From positions 1 through 44,205 of the forward strand of contig NZ_ALJC01000119.1 in NCBI RefSeq assembly GCF_000282975.1: 44,205 bases of DNA, given 5' to 3'. Under the pieces are notes generated by a model. It did not search any database. It saw only the letters and a program-made list of their open reading frames with translations, and was not told where the DNA came from. This document shows positions 7,793 to 15,232 of the stretch, in pieces. The number at the start of each line of letters is the position of its first letter. Positions within the stretch are counted from its first letter, which is position 1. The translations under genes were made by a program, and so were the position numbers. The stretch is from Pseudomonas psychrophila HA-4 (GTDB taxonomy: Bacteria; Pseudomonadota; Gammaproteobacteria; Pseudomonadales; Pseudomonadaceae).

Positions 7793-8218
7793 CTACTCCC
7801 CCCTAAGCCCCAACACCTCAATTGCGCTGATCGCACATTGCTCATCAATGTCCGAGGTGTCGCCGCTGATGCCAATCGCACCCACCACAGCGCCTTGATC
7901 ATCACGAATCAACACCCCACCCGGCGCAGGCACGATGTCACCCTGCCCCATCCCGTTTAATGCCGCGAAAAACGCCGGGCGCTGCTGTGCGTCCAGCGCC
8001 AGTAAGCGTGAGCCTTTACCTAGGGCAATGGCGCCCCAGGCTTTGCCAATCGCAATGTTGGGCCGCAACAGGCTTGCGCCGTCTTCGCGCTGCAAGGCCA
8101 GCAAATGCCCGCCCGCGTCGAGCACCGCCACCGTCAGCGGCGATGCATTGATCTGCCGCCCCGCGCTGAGGGCTTGGGCGGTCAGGTTTAAAGCGACTTT
8201 CAAGGTTAAAGCACTCAT
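7793..8218 (-). CDS. GlcG/HbpS-family protein
   Basis: A 141-residue single-domain protein of the GlcG/HbpS (DUF336) family, recognised by the internal VAVLDAGGHLLALQREDGA, the IAIGKAWGA block and the Gly-rich C-terminus GGVLIRDDQGAVVGAIGISGDTSDIDEQCA. Members bind haem or small cofactors in some species; the exact role of the version next to glyoxylate genes is not known to me. The ATG at 8218 has AAGGAC 8 nt before it; the open frame further upstream (8368) is not supported. It is divergent from gcl and shares the 268-bp promoter region that holds two identical TTGTATACAA palindromes, so it probably responds to the same signal as gcl. Confidence 0.82.
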   Translation of the reverse strand: MSALTLKVALNLTAQALSAGRQINASPLTVAVLDAGGHLLALQREDGASLLRPNIAIGKAWGAIALGKGSRLLALDAQQRPAFFAALNGMGQGDIVPAPGGVLIRDDQGAVVGAIGISGDTSDIDEQCAISAIEVLGLRGE

Positions 8219-8310
8219 GGTTGCCGTCCTTATCTTGTTATTGGAAAGCCTGCAGCACACCCGTTTCAGGTGACCACAACGAGCACAATAGAACACAATA
8301 ATCATTATAT

Positions 8311-8320
8311 TTGTATACAA
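8311..8320. promoter_or_regulatory. Perfect palindrome TTGTATACAA, glcG-side
   Basis: A 10-bp perfect palindrome 93 bp upstream of the glcG-like start. It has the GT-N2-AC geometry common in operators of GntR-family regulators. An exact second copy lies at 8451-8460. No GntR gene is in the window, so the regulator would be encoded elsewhere. Confidence 0.5.
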
Positions 8321-8450
8321 TTTTAAGAGAATAACAATCAGAATCCGACCATAAAGGCCTATCTTCAAGCCTTCCTACCTTCGATCACCCGATCAAACAA
8401 AACCGATTGACCTGCACACCAGACCATGAATACACTCGACACACAGCCAC

Positions 8451-8460
8451 TTGTATACAA
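8451..8460. promoter_or_regulatory. Perfect palindrome TTGTATACAA, gcl-side
   Basis: The second copy of the palindrome, 26 bp upstream of the gcl ATG and 140 bp (start to start) from the first. Its place next to the gcl ribosome site fits repression by steric block, possibly with looping to the first copy. The binding protein is unknown. Confidence 0.5.
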
Positions 8461-8486
8461 TTATAAAACGTAAGAGGCACAATCAA

Positions 8487-10262
8487 ATGAGCAAAATGAG
8501 AGCAATCGAAGCCGCCGTTTTGGTGATGCGTCGCGAAGGTGTCGACACCGCCTTTGGTATTCCTGGCGCCGCCATCAACCCGCTGTACTCAGCCCTACAA
8601 AAAGTGGGCGGCATCGATCACGTCCTTGCTCGCCACGTGGAAGGCGCCTCGCACATGGCCGAGGGCTACACCCGCACCAAAGCCGGGAACATTGGCGTGT
8701 GCATCGGCACGTCCGGCCCCGCGGGCACTGACATGGTGACCGGGCTTTACAGCGCCTCTGCCGACTCGATCCCGATTCTGTGCATCACCGGCCAAGCACC
8801 TCGGGCGCGGCTGCATAAAGAAGACTTCCAGGCCGTCGACATCACCAGCATCGTCAAACCCGTGACCAAGTGGGCGACCACCGTGCTCGAACCGGGACAG
8901 GTGCCGTATGCGTTCCAGAAAGCCTTCTATGAGATGCGCTCTGGTCGCCCCGGTCCGGTGCTGATCGACCTGCCATTTGATGTGCAAATGGCTGAAATCG
9001 AATTCGACATCGACGCCTACGAGCCGCTGCCGCTGGCCAAACCCTCGGCCACGCGGGTACAAGTTGAAAAAGCCTTGGCCATGCTCAATCAGGCTGAACG
9101 CCCGCTGCTGGTCAGCGGCGGTGGCGTGATCAATGCCGACGCCAGCGACCTGCTGGTGGAGTTTGCCGAGTTAACCGGCATTCCAGTGATCCCGACCCTG
9201 ATGGGCTGGGGCACAATTGCCGATGACCACCCGCTGATGGTCGGCATGGTGGGCCTGCAAACCTCGCACCGCTATGGCAACGCCACCCTGCTTAAGTCTG
9301 ACGTGGTGCTGGGCATCGGCAACCGCTGGGCTAACCGCCACACTGGCTCGGTTGAGGTGTACACCGAAGGCCGCACGTTTATTCACGTCGACATTGAGCC
9401 CACGCAAATCGGACGTGTGTTTACCCCGGATCTGGGCATCGTTTCCGACGCAGGGTCTGCGCTCAAGGTATTCCTGGAAGTGGCCCGCGAATGGAAAGCC
9501 GCAGGCAAACTGAAAAACCGCAGCGCTTGGCTGCAAGACTGCCAGCAACGCAAAGCCACCCTGCACCGCAAGACTCACTTCGACAACGTGCCGGTCAAGC
9601 CGCAACGCGTGTACGAAGAGATGAACCAGGTATTTGGCAAAGACACCTGCTACGTCAGCACCATCGGTTTGTCACAGATTGCCGGTGCGCAGTTCCTGCA
9701 CGTTTACAAGCCACGGCACTGGATCAACTGCGGCCAGGCCGGGCCTCTGGGCTGGACCATTCCGGCCGCGCTGGGCGTGGTCAAAGCCGATCCAAGCCGC
9801 AACGTAGTGGCGTTGTCGGGTGACTATGACTTCCAGTTCATGATCGAAGAACTGGCCGTTGGCGCACAGTTCAACCTGCCGTATATCCACGTGGTCGTGA
9901 ACAACTCCTACCTGGGACTGATTCGTCAGGCACAGCGCGGATTCGAAATGGACTACTGCGTACAGCTGTCTTTCGACAACCTCAACGCCCCGGAACTCAA
10001 CGGTTATGGCGTCGACCACGTCGCCGTGGCGCAGGGCCTGGGCTGCAAAGCATTACGCGTCTTTGAGCCGGATCAAATCCAACCGGCGCTGCGCAAGGCT
10101 CAAGAACTGATCAAAGAATTCCGCGTTCCAGTGGTCGTGGAGATTATTCTGGAGCGCGTGACCAACATTTCGATGGGCACCGAAATCAACGCCGTCAACG
10201 AGTTTGAAGACCTGGCGCTGGTGGGTAACGACGCACCGACCGCTATTTCCGTGCTCGATTAA
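8487..10262 (+). CDS. gcl: Glyoxylate carboligase (tartronate-semialdehyde synthase)
   Basis: A 591-residue ThDP-dependent enzyme that joins two glyoxylate molecules to tartronate semialdehyde with loss of CO2. N-terminal PYR domain: FGIPGAAINPLYSAL, then RHVEGASHMAEGY, where Val51 replaces the catalytic Glu found in other ThDP enzymes, a hallmark of Gcl. The C-terminal PP domain has the GDYDFQFMIEEL...NNSYLGLIRQ cofactor motif. The length matches E. coli Gcl (593). The ATG at 8487 follows AAGAGG; the open frame starting at 8451 includes the operator and is rejected. It heads gcl-hyi-glxR and consumes glyoxylate from purine/allantoin breakdown. It is probably controlled through the TTGTATACAA sites. 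Confidence 0.96.
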   Translation: MSKMRAIEAAVLVMRREGVDTAFGIPGAAINPLYSALQKVGGIDHVLARHVEGASHMAEGYTRTKAGNIGVCIGTSGPAGTDMVTGLYSASADSIPILCITGQAPRARLHKEDFQAVDITSIVKPVTKWATTVLEPGQVPYAFQKAFYEMRSGRPGPVLIDLPFDVQMAEIEFDIDAYEPLPLAKPSATRVQVEKALAMLNQAERPLLVSGGGVINADASDLLVEFAELTGIPVIPTLMGWGTIADDHPLMVGMVGLQTSHRYGNATLLKSDVVLGIGNRWANRHTGSVEVYTEGRTFIHVDIEPTQIGRVFTPDLGIVSDAGSALKVFLEVAREWKAAGKLKNRSAWLQDCQQRKATLHRKTHFDNVPVKPQRVYEEMNQVFGKDTCYVSTIGLSQIAGAQFLHVYKPRHWINCGQAGPLGWTIPAALGVVKADPSRNVVALSGDYDFQFMIEELAVGAQFNLPYIHVVVNNSYLGLIRQAQRGFEMDYCVQLSFDNLNAPELNGYGVDHVAVAQGLGCKALRVFEPDQIQPALRKAQELIKEFRVPVVVEIILERVTNISMGTEINAVNEFEDLALVGNDAPTAISVLD

Positions 10263-10274
10263 CTGATTAGCCCT

Positions 10275-10299
10275 TGCCCTTTCCCACAGGGAAAGGGCA
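10275..10299. other. Intercistronic hairpin between gcl and hyi
   Basis: A perfect 11-bp stem (TGCCCTTTCCC / GGGAAAGGGCA) with a 3-nt loop lies 12 nt after the gcl stop and 19 nt before the hyi start. There is no T-run. It is probably an RNA-processing or stability element that sets the ratio of Gcl to Hyi; inferred. Confidence 0.5.
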
Positions 10300-10318
10300 C
10301 CCAAAGCAGGAGTTCACC

Positions 10319-11101
10319 ATGCCGCGTTTTGCTGCCAACCTGTCCATGCTGTTCACCGAACAGGATTTCCTTGTCCGTTTTCAAGCGGCTGCCAATGCTG
10401 GTTTCCACGGCGTTGAATACCTGTTTCCTTACGACTACAGCTCCGCCGAAATAAAGGCGCATCTGGATGCCAACAAACTAACCCAAGTGCTGTTCAACCT
10501 GCCCGCCGGTGATTGGGCCAAGGGCGAGCGCGGCATTGCCTGCCACCCGGATCGGGTTGAAGAATTCCACACTGGGGTCGACTTGGCCATCGCCTACGCG
10601 CAAGTGCTGGGCAACACGCAAATCAACTGCTTGGCCGGCATCCGGCCACAAGGCGTAGACGACGCAATTGTCGAAAGAACCTTTGTGAGCAACCTCAAAT
10701 ACGCCGCCGACAAACTGCAAGCGGTGGGCATCAAGCTGGTGATGGAAGCGATCAACACCCGCGACATCCCGGGCTTCTATCTCAATAACACCCAGCAGGC
10801 GCTGGCGATTCAGGACAAGGTCGGCAGCGCCAATCTGTTCCTGCAATACGACATCTACCACATGCAAATCATGGAAGGTGATCTGGCCCGCACGATGCAA
10901 GAGCACCTGCCGCAGATCAACCACATCCAACTGGCCGACAACCCTGGGCGCCATGAACCGGGCACTGGCGAGATCAACTATCGCTTCCTGTTCGAGCACC
11001 TCGACCGCATCGGCTATCAGGGCTGGGTGGGTTGCGAGTACAAGCCGTTGACCAGCACCGAAGCCGGGCTGGGGTGGCTTAAAACGCATAACGCGGTGTA
11101 A
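10319..11101 (+). CDS. hyi: Hydroxypyruvate isomerase
   Basis: A 260-residue TIM-barrel protein of the xylose-isomerase-like/AP-endonuclease-2 superfamily. It begins MPRFAANLSMLFTEQDF, the typical Hyi N-terminus, and carries the two conserved active-site Glu segments (VMEAINTRDIPGF and GCEYKP) and QYDIYHMQ as metal-binding stretch. It interconverts hydroxypyruvate and tartronate semialdehyde. The E. coli homologue has 258 residues. The ATG at 10319 follows AGGAG. It is the second gene of the gcl operon. The call is strong because sequence and context agree. Confidence 0.94.
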   Translation: MPRFAANLSMLFTEQDFLVRFQAAANAGFHGVEYLFPYDYSSAEIKAHLDANKLTQVLFNLPAGDWAKGERGIACHPDRVEEFHTGVDLAIAYAQVLGNTQINCLAGIRPQGVDDAIVERTFVSNLKYAADKLQAVGIKLVMEAINTRDIPGFYLNNTQQALAIQDKVGSANLFLQYDIYHMQIMEGDLARTMQEHLPQINHIQLADNPGRHEPGTGEINYRFLFEHLDRIGYQGWVGCEYKPLTSTEAGLGWLKTHNAV

Positions 11102-11112
11102 CAAATCACGGG

Positions 11113-11152
11113 GGCTGCGAGAGAACGGGTTGCTCCGCAACCCTTCGCAGCC
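11113..11152. repeat. Nested perfect stem-loop between hyi and glxR
   Basis: Outer arms GGCTGCGA / TCGCAGCC (8 bp) enclose inner arms GGGTTGC / GCAACCC (7 bp) with loop TCC. Directly after it comes the sequence CAGCGACTAC, which also ends the inverted repeat at 12112-12191, so the two elements belong to one repeat family. Confidence 0.6.
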
Positions 11153-11201
11153 TTCGGCAGCGACTACGGTTGTTTGTCTAATAAAAACAAGAGGATTTGT
11201 C

Positions 11202-12092
11202 ATGGCTAAAATCGGATTTATCGGCACCGGCATCATGGGCTCGCCTATGGCCAGCAACTTGCAAAAGGCCGGGCACAGCCTGTTCCTGTCCACCCACCAC
11301 GGCGCCGCTCCGGCCGACTTGGTGGCCGCAGGTGCCATCGCACTGGCCAGCCCGCGAGAAGTCGCCCAGGAAGCCGAATTCATCATCGTCATGGTGCCCG
11401 ACACCCCACAGGTCGATGACGTGCTGTTTCGCGAAGACGGCATTGCAGCTGGCCTGAGCCCAAACAAAGTAGTGATCGACATGAGTTCGATCTCACCTAC
11501 CGCGACCAAAGCCTTCGCTGAAAAGATCAACGCTAAGGGCGCGCGCTACCTCGACGCTCCAGTCTCGGGCGGCGAAGTCGGGGCCAAGGCTGGCACCTTG
11601 AGCATCATGGTCGGCGGCGATGAAGAAACCTTCGCCCGCGCCCTGCCCCTGCTGCAAAGCATGGGTAAAAACATCACCCTGGTGGGCGGTAATGGCGACG
11701 GTCAAACCGCCAAAGTGGCCAACCAGATCATCGTTGCGTTGAACATTCAGGCCGTTGCCGAAGCCCTGGTGTTTGCCGCCAAAAACGGCGCCGACCCGGC
11801 CAAGGTGCGTGAGGCGCTAATGGGCGGCTTCGCTTCGTCGAAGATTCTAGAAGTGCATGGCGAGCGCATGATCAAAGGCACCTTCGACCCAGGCTTCCGC
11901 ATCAGCCTGCACCAGAAAGACCTCAACCTGGCACTGGCGGGCGCCCGTGAACTGGGGATCAACCTGCCCAACACTGCCAACGCCCAACAAGTGTTCAGCA
12001 CGTGCGCCGCTATCGGCGGCAGCAACTGGGACCACTCGGCGCTGATCAAAGGCCTGGAGCACATGGCCAACTTCTCTATCCGCGACCAGTAA
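11202..12092 (+). CDS. glxR: Tartronate semialdehyde reductase (2-hydroxy-3-oxopropionate reductase)
   Basis: A 296-residue beta-hydroxyacid dehydrogenase that reduces tartronate semialdehyde to D-glycerate with NAD(P)H. The Rossmann start GFIGTGIMGSPMASN lies at residues 4-18. The substrate-binding block is DAPVSGGEVGAKAGTLSIMVGG. The catalytic Lys lies in GDGQTAKVANQ. The C-terminal helical domain contains FRISLHQKDLNLALAGA. The length is normal for GlxR/GarR. The ATG at 11202 follows AAGAGGA; the frame open from 11130 lies in repeat sequence. It is the third gene of the operon with gcl and hyi. GarR-type enzymes are very similar, but the neighbours favour GlxR. Confidence 0.93.
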   Translation: MAKIGFIGTGIMGSPMASNLQKAGHSLFLSTHHGAAPADLVAAGAIALASPREVAQEAEFIIVMVPDTPQVDDVLFREDGIAAGLSPNKVVIDMSSISPTATKAFAEKINAKGARYLDAPVSGGEVGAKAGTLSIMVGGDEETFARALPLLQSMGKNITLVGGNGDGQTAKVANQIIVALNIQAVAEALVFAAKNGADPAKVREALMGGFASSKILEVHGERMIKGTFDPGFRISLHQKDLNLALAGARELGINLPNTANAQQVFSTCAAIGGSNWDHSALIKGLEHMANFSIRDQ

Positions 12093-12111
12093 CCTCCCCC
12101 CGCAACATGGT

Positions 12112-12191
12112 GTAGTCGCTGACGAAGAATGAGGCTGCGATGGGCAGCGAAGCGGCCCGCATTGCAGCCTTCGTACCTTGGCAGCGACTAC
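12112..12191. repeat. REPIN-like inverted repeat after glxR
   Basis: Outer arms GTAGTCGCTG (12112-12121) and CAGCGACTAC (12182-12191) are perfect. Inside, GACGAAG/CTTCGTAC and GGCTGC/GCAGCC continue the pairing around a GC-rich core. It lies between glxR and the urea transporter, where other pseudomonads, as I recall them, carry ttuD and pyk. Confidence 0.65.
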
Positions 12192-12206
12192 GTGTCCGGA
12201 GTTCCC

Positions 12207-13115
12207 ATGCGCTCACCCTCACTCAGCCCACTCTGCCCCGATTGGGCCACTGCCCTGTGCAATGGTTTCAGCCAGATTTTCCTGCAACGTCACCCGCTCT
12301 GCGGTGTTTTGTGCCTACTGGCCATTCTGATCAGCGCCCCCGCACTGCTCGGCGGCGCATTGCTCGGCGCCGTTGCAGGTTTACTGACCGCGCAACGGCG
12401 CGGCTATCCAAAAACCGAGCGCCAGGCCGGGCTGTACAGTTACAACGGCGTGCTGCTGGGGCTTTTGCTGAGCCATCAACTGCCGTGGTCCGCCATGCTG
12501 CCGCTGCTGATCATCGCTAGCGCTGGACTCAGCAGCATGCTGGTTGATCAATGGCTCAAACGGGCCACCCATCCCCACAGCCTGCTGATCTATACCGCGC
12601 CGTTTGTAGGCATAGGCTGGCTGCTGCTCGGGCTGCACCCATTGCCTGCACTGCCCGAACAGGCACACGTAATCAGCGGCCTCAGCCTAGTTACAGCGCT
12701 GTTTAAAGGCATCGGGCAGGTCATGCTGCTGCAACACCCGGCCGCTGGGTTATTGATTGTGCTCGGTCTGTGGCTGAGCCATTGGCGCGCTGCGGTGTGG
12801 GCACTCGTCGGTTCATTGGCAGGCCTGATGTTCAGTCTTTACTTGCACGACACCAGTACCGCGCTCAGCGGGCTGGCAGGCTACAACCCGGCGTTGGCCG
12901 CATTGGCGTTGAGCCAATTACGTCGCGGCGTCTGGCTGCCACTCAGCGGTATCGTCATCACCTTGCTGCTGACGCCGGTTTTCAAGGCACTAGGATTACC
13001 TCCATTGACCGCCCCGTTTGTGCTCGGTTGCTGGTTGATCGCCAGCGGTGTACGGCTGTTCAGCCCAGAACCCGTTGCAGATGACGCGCAAAGCAGGTTG
13101 CGCATCGAGCGCTAA
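12207..13115 (+). CDS. Urea transporter (UT family)
   Basis: A 302-residue integral membrane protein of the bacterial/vertebrate urea transporter family. The two-fold internal repeat is visible: GLYSYNGVLLGLLL near residue 75 and GLAGYNPALAALAL near 230, the paired motifs that line the urea-selective pore. The hydrophobic profile fits about ten spans. The ATG at 12207 has GGAG in 'ccggagttccc'; the upstream in-frame start (12129) lies in the repeat element. Purine and allantoate breakdown release urea, so a urea channel beside the ureide-to-glycerate genes makes sense for uptake or release of urea. The role in this pathway is inferred. Confidence 0.85.
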   Translation: MRSPSLSPLCPDWATALCNGFSQIFLQRHPLCGVLCLLAILISAPALLGGALLGAVAGLLTAQRRGYPKTERQAGLYSYNGVLLGLLLSHQLPWSAMLPLLIIASAGLSSMLVDQWLKRATHPHSLLIYTAPFVGIGWLLLGLHPLPALPEQAHVISGLSLVTALFKGIGQVMLLQHPAAGLLIVLGLWLSHWRAAVWALVGSLAGLMFSLYLHDTSTALSGLAGYNPALAALALSQLRRGVWLPLSGIVITLLLTPVFKALGLPPLTAPFVLGCWLIASGVRLFSPEPVADDAQSRLRIER

Positions 13116-13154
13116 TACCCGAATCTTCTGACCTTTGGGTATCGAGCATCCTCC

Positions 13155-13976
13155 ATGAATAATCAGGATTGGCGTCAGCGCCTGTACGTGATGGTCTTTC
13201 AGTCCGACACGCCAGCCGGACGCCGCTTTGATACCACGTTGTTGCTGATCATCATGGCGAGCCTGGTGGTGGTGATACTGGACAGCATCAACAGTATTCA
13301 CCGCAACTACGCCGATCAGTTGGCCTACATCGAGTGGGGCTTCACCTTTGTATTTGCGGTCGAATACGGCCTGCGCCTGTACTGCTCGCCCAAACCCCTG
13401 CGCTACGCCTTCAGCTTTTACGGGCTGGTGGACGTGCTGGCCATCGTGCCGGGAATTTTGGCCATCTATTACAGCGACGCGCAGTACCTGCTGATTATCC
13501 GCATCATCCGCATGCTACGGATTTTCCGGATTCTCAAACTGGTGCCCTACCTAAGCCAAGCCAATTACCTGCTCTCGGCCTTGCGCGGCAGCAAACAAAA
13601 AATCATTGTGTTTTTGGTCGGTGTGTCCACCCTAGTGACCGTGTTCGGCACCTTGATGTACGTGGTCGAAGGCCCGGAAAACGGCTTTACCAGCATCCCG
13701 GTCAGCATCTATTGGGCCATCGTGACCCTGACCACTGTAGGGTATGGCGACATCGTGCCAAAAACAGTCCCGGGGCAAATCATCTCGGCCATGGTGATGA
13801 TCACCGGCTATTCGATCATCGCCGTGCCCACCGGGATTTTTACCGCTGAGTTAGCCAACGCCATGCGCGGTGAAAAACTTAAACACGACTGCCCGGTTTG
13901 CAAGAAAGACCAGCACGAACCCTCGGCTTCTTTCTGCTCGCGCTGTGGCAATGCTTTATTTACCAAAAACGTATAA
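13155..13976 (+). CDS. Voltage-gated-type potassium channel with C-terminal zinc ribbon
   Basis: A 273-residue ion channel subunit. The S4 voltage-sensor helix is seen as LLIIRIIRMLRIFRILKLV with regularly spaced Arg. The pore loop carries the K+ selectivity filter TTVGYGD. S6 follows (GQIISAMVMITGYSIIAVPTGIFTAEL). After S6 there is a short tail with two Cys pairs, CPVC and CSRC, about 20 residues apart, which looks like a treble-clef/zinc-ribbon. The ATG at 13155 has only a weak ribosome site. It has the KvAP-like size, a tetramer in the inner membrane, probably acting in membrane-potential control. It stands alone between the urea transporter and sbp with no evident functional link. Confidence 0.85.
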   Translation: MNNQDWRQRLYVMVFQSDTPAGRRFDTTLLLIIMASLVVVILDSINSIHRNYADQLAYIEWGFTFVFAVEYGLRLYCSPKPLRYAFSFYGLVDVLAIVPGILAIYYSDAQYLLIIRIIRMLRIFRILKLVPYLSQANYLLSALRGSKQKIIVFLVGVSTLVTVFGTLMYVVEGPENGFTSIPVSIYWAIVTLTTVGYGDIVPKTVPGQIISAMVMITGYSIIAVPTGIFTAELANAMRGEKLKHDCPVCKKDQHEPSASFCSRCGNALFTKNV

Positions 13977-13995
13977 CCAAAGTGCTTTTTAATCT

Positions 13996-14024
13996 TTTAA
14001 GGACTATGCATCACCCGCTATAGT
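13996..14024 (+). promoter_or_regulatory. Possible promoter of sbp
   Basis: TATAGT at 14019-14024 is a good -10. The -35 position 17 bp upstream reads TTTAAG, a poor match. A weak -35 is what one expects for an activator-dependent promoter such as sulfur-starvation genes. No specific activator site could be identified. Confidence 0.3.
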
Positions 14025-14069
14025 CGCTGGCAAATTGCCCCTATTGCTCCCGATAACAAGGAATACGCA

Positions 14070-15068
14070 GTGAAAAAACTCTTTAGCGCCTCCGTATTGG
14101 CCGCCGGCCTTGCCCTCAGCAGCTTCGCACACGCGGACACCACGTTGCTGAACGTGTCCTACGACGTTATGCGGGACTTCTATAAAGACTACAACGCTGC
14201 TTTCCAGAAACACTGGCAAGCCGAGCACAATGACAAAATCAACGTACAGATGTCGTTTGGCGGCTCCAGCAAACAAGCGCGTTCGGTGATCGACGGCCTC
14301 AAGGCTGACGTGATCACCATGAACATGGCCACCGACATCAACGCCCTGGCCGATAACGGCAAACTGGTACCAGAGAACTGGGTGACCCGCCTGCCGGACA
14401 ACAGCGCACCGTTCACCTCAGCCACTGTGTTTATCGTGCGTAAAGGCAACCCGAAAGCCCTGAACGACTGGCAGGATCTGCTCAAGGATGGCGTGCAAGT
14501 GATCGTGCCGAACCCGAAAACTTCGGGTAACGGCCGCTACACCTTCCTCTCAGCCTGGGGTTATGTGCTGAAAAATGGCGGTGACGAAACCAAGGCCAGA
14601 GAATTCGTCGGCAAGCTGTTCAAACAAGCACCGGTGCTGGACACCGGCGGCCGTGCAGCCACCACCACTTTCATGACCAACCAGATCGGCGACGTACTGG
14701 TGACCTTCGAAAACGAAGCTGAAATGATCGCCCGCGAATTCGGCCGCGATCAGTTCGAAGTGATCTACCCAAGCGTCTCGGCCGAAGCTGAGCCACCCGT
14801 GACCGTCGTCGATAAAGTGGTCGACAAAAAAGGCACCCGTGCGGCAGCCGATGAATACCTGAAATACCTGTGGTCACCAGAAGGCCAGGAAATTGCCGCC
14901 AACAACTACCTGCGCCCACGCGACAAGGCGATATTGGCCAAGTACAACGACCGCTTCCCGAAAGTCGACTTCCTGTCGGTTGAGAAAACCTTCGGTGACT
15001 GGCGCGACGTGCAGAAAAAATACTTCAACGATGGCGGCGTATTCGATCAGATTTACAACGGCCAATAA
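14070..15068 (+). CDS. sbp: Periplasmic sulfate-binding protein
   Basis: A 332-residue ABC-transporter solute-binding protein for sulfate/thiosulfate. The signal peptide MKKLFSASVLAAGLALSSFAHA is followed by the mature start DTTLLNVSYDVMRDFYKDYN. Family blocks include FGGSSKQARSVIDGLKADVITMN, VRKGNPKALNDWQDL, PNPKTSGNGRYTFLSAWGY and the C-terminal NYLRPRD...FPKVDFLSVE. The start is a GTG at 14070 with AAGGAA 9 nt before it. No cysT/cysW/cysA genes are in the neighbourhood, so this copy is an orphan that must feed a transporter encoded elsewhere. Thiosulfate or another oxyanion is possible as a ligand. Confidence 0.92.
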   Translation: MKKLFSASVLAAGLALSSFAHADTTLLNVSYDVMRDFYKDYNAAFQKHWQAEHNDKINVQMSFGGSSKQARSVIDGLKADVITMNMATDINALADNGKLVPENWVTRLPDNSAPFTSATVFIVRKGNPKALNDWQDLLKDGVQVIVPNPKTSGNGRYTFLSAWGYVLKNGGDETKAREFVGKLFKQAPVLDTGGRAATTTFMTNQIGDVLVTFENEAEMIAREFGRDQFEVIYPSVSAEAEPPVTVVDKVVDKKGTRAAADEYLKYLWSPEGQEIAANNYLRPRDKAILAKYNDRFPKVDFLSVEKTFGDWRDVQKKYFNDGGVFDQIYNGQ

Positions 15069-15075
15069 CCCCCCC

Positions 15076-15140
15076 GTAGGAGCGAGCTTGCCTCGCGATC
15101 TTTTGACGTTCTAAAAGCTCGCAAAGCAAGCCCGCCCTCA
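15076..15140. repeat. REP-like imperfect inverted repeat after sbp
   Basis: GTAGGAGCGAGCTTGC followed by CTCGCGATCTTTTGA is partly mirrored by TAAAAGCTCGC and GCAAGCCCG. It shares the CTCGCGATCTTTTGA core with 3972-4005 and 18090-18121. It may also serve as the sbp terminator. Confidence 0.6.
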
Positions 15141-15232
15141 CCACCTGTACAAAAACACAGTAAAAACACTTGCTCTCCCGCCAATGACTGCCCATGCTGC
15201 ACCTCTTCTGCGACGCACGAACGAGTGAAGTG

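Noticed and set aside
10478..11530. 350-codon open frame on the minus strand
   Set aside because: It lies opposite hyi and glxR and spans the repeat between them; no recognisable protein pattern.
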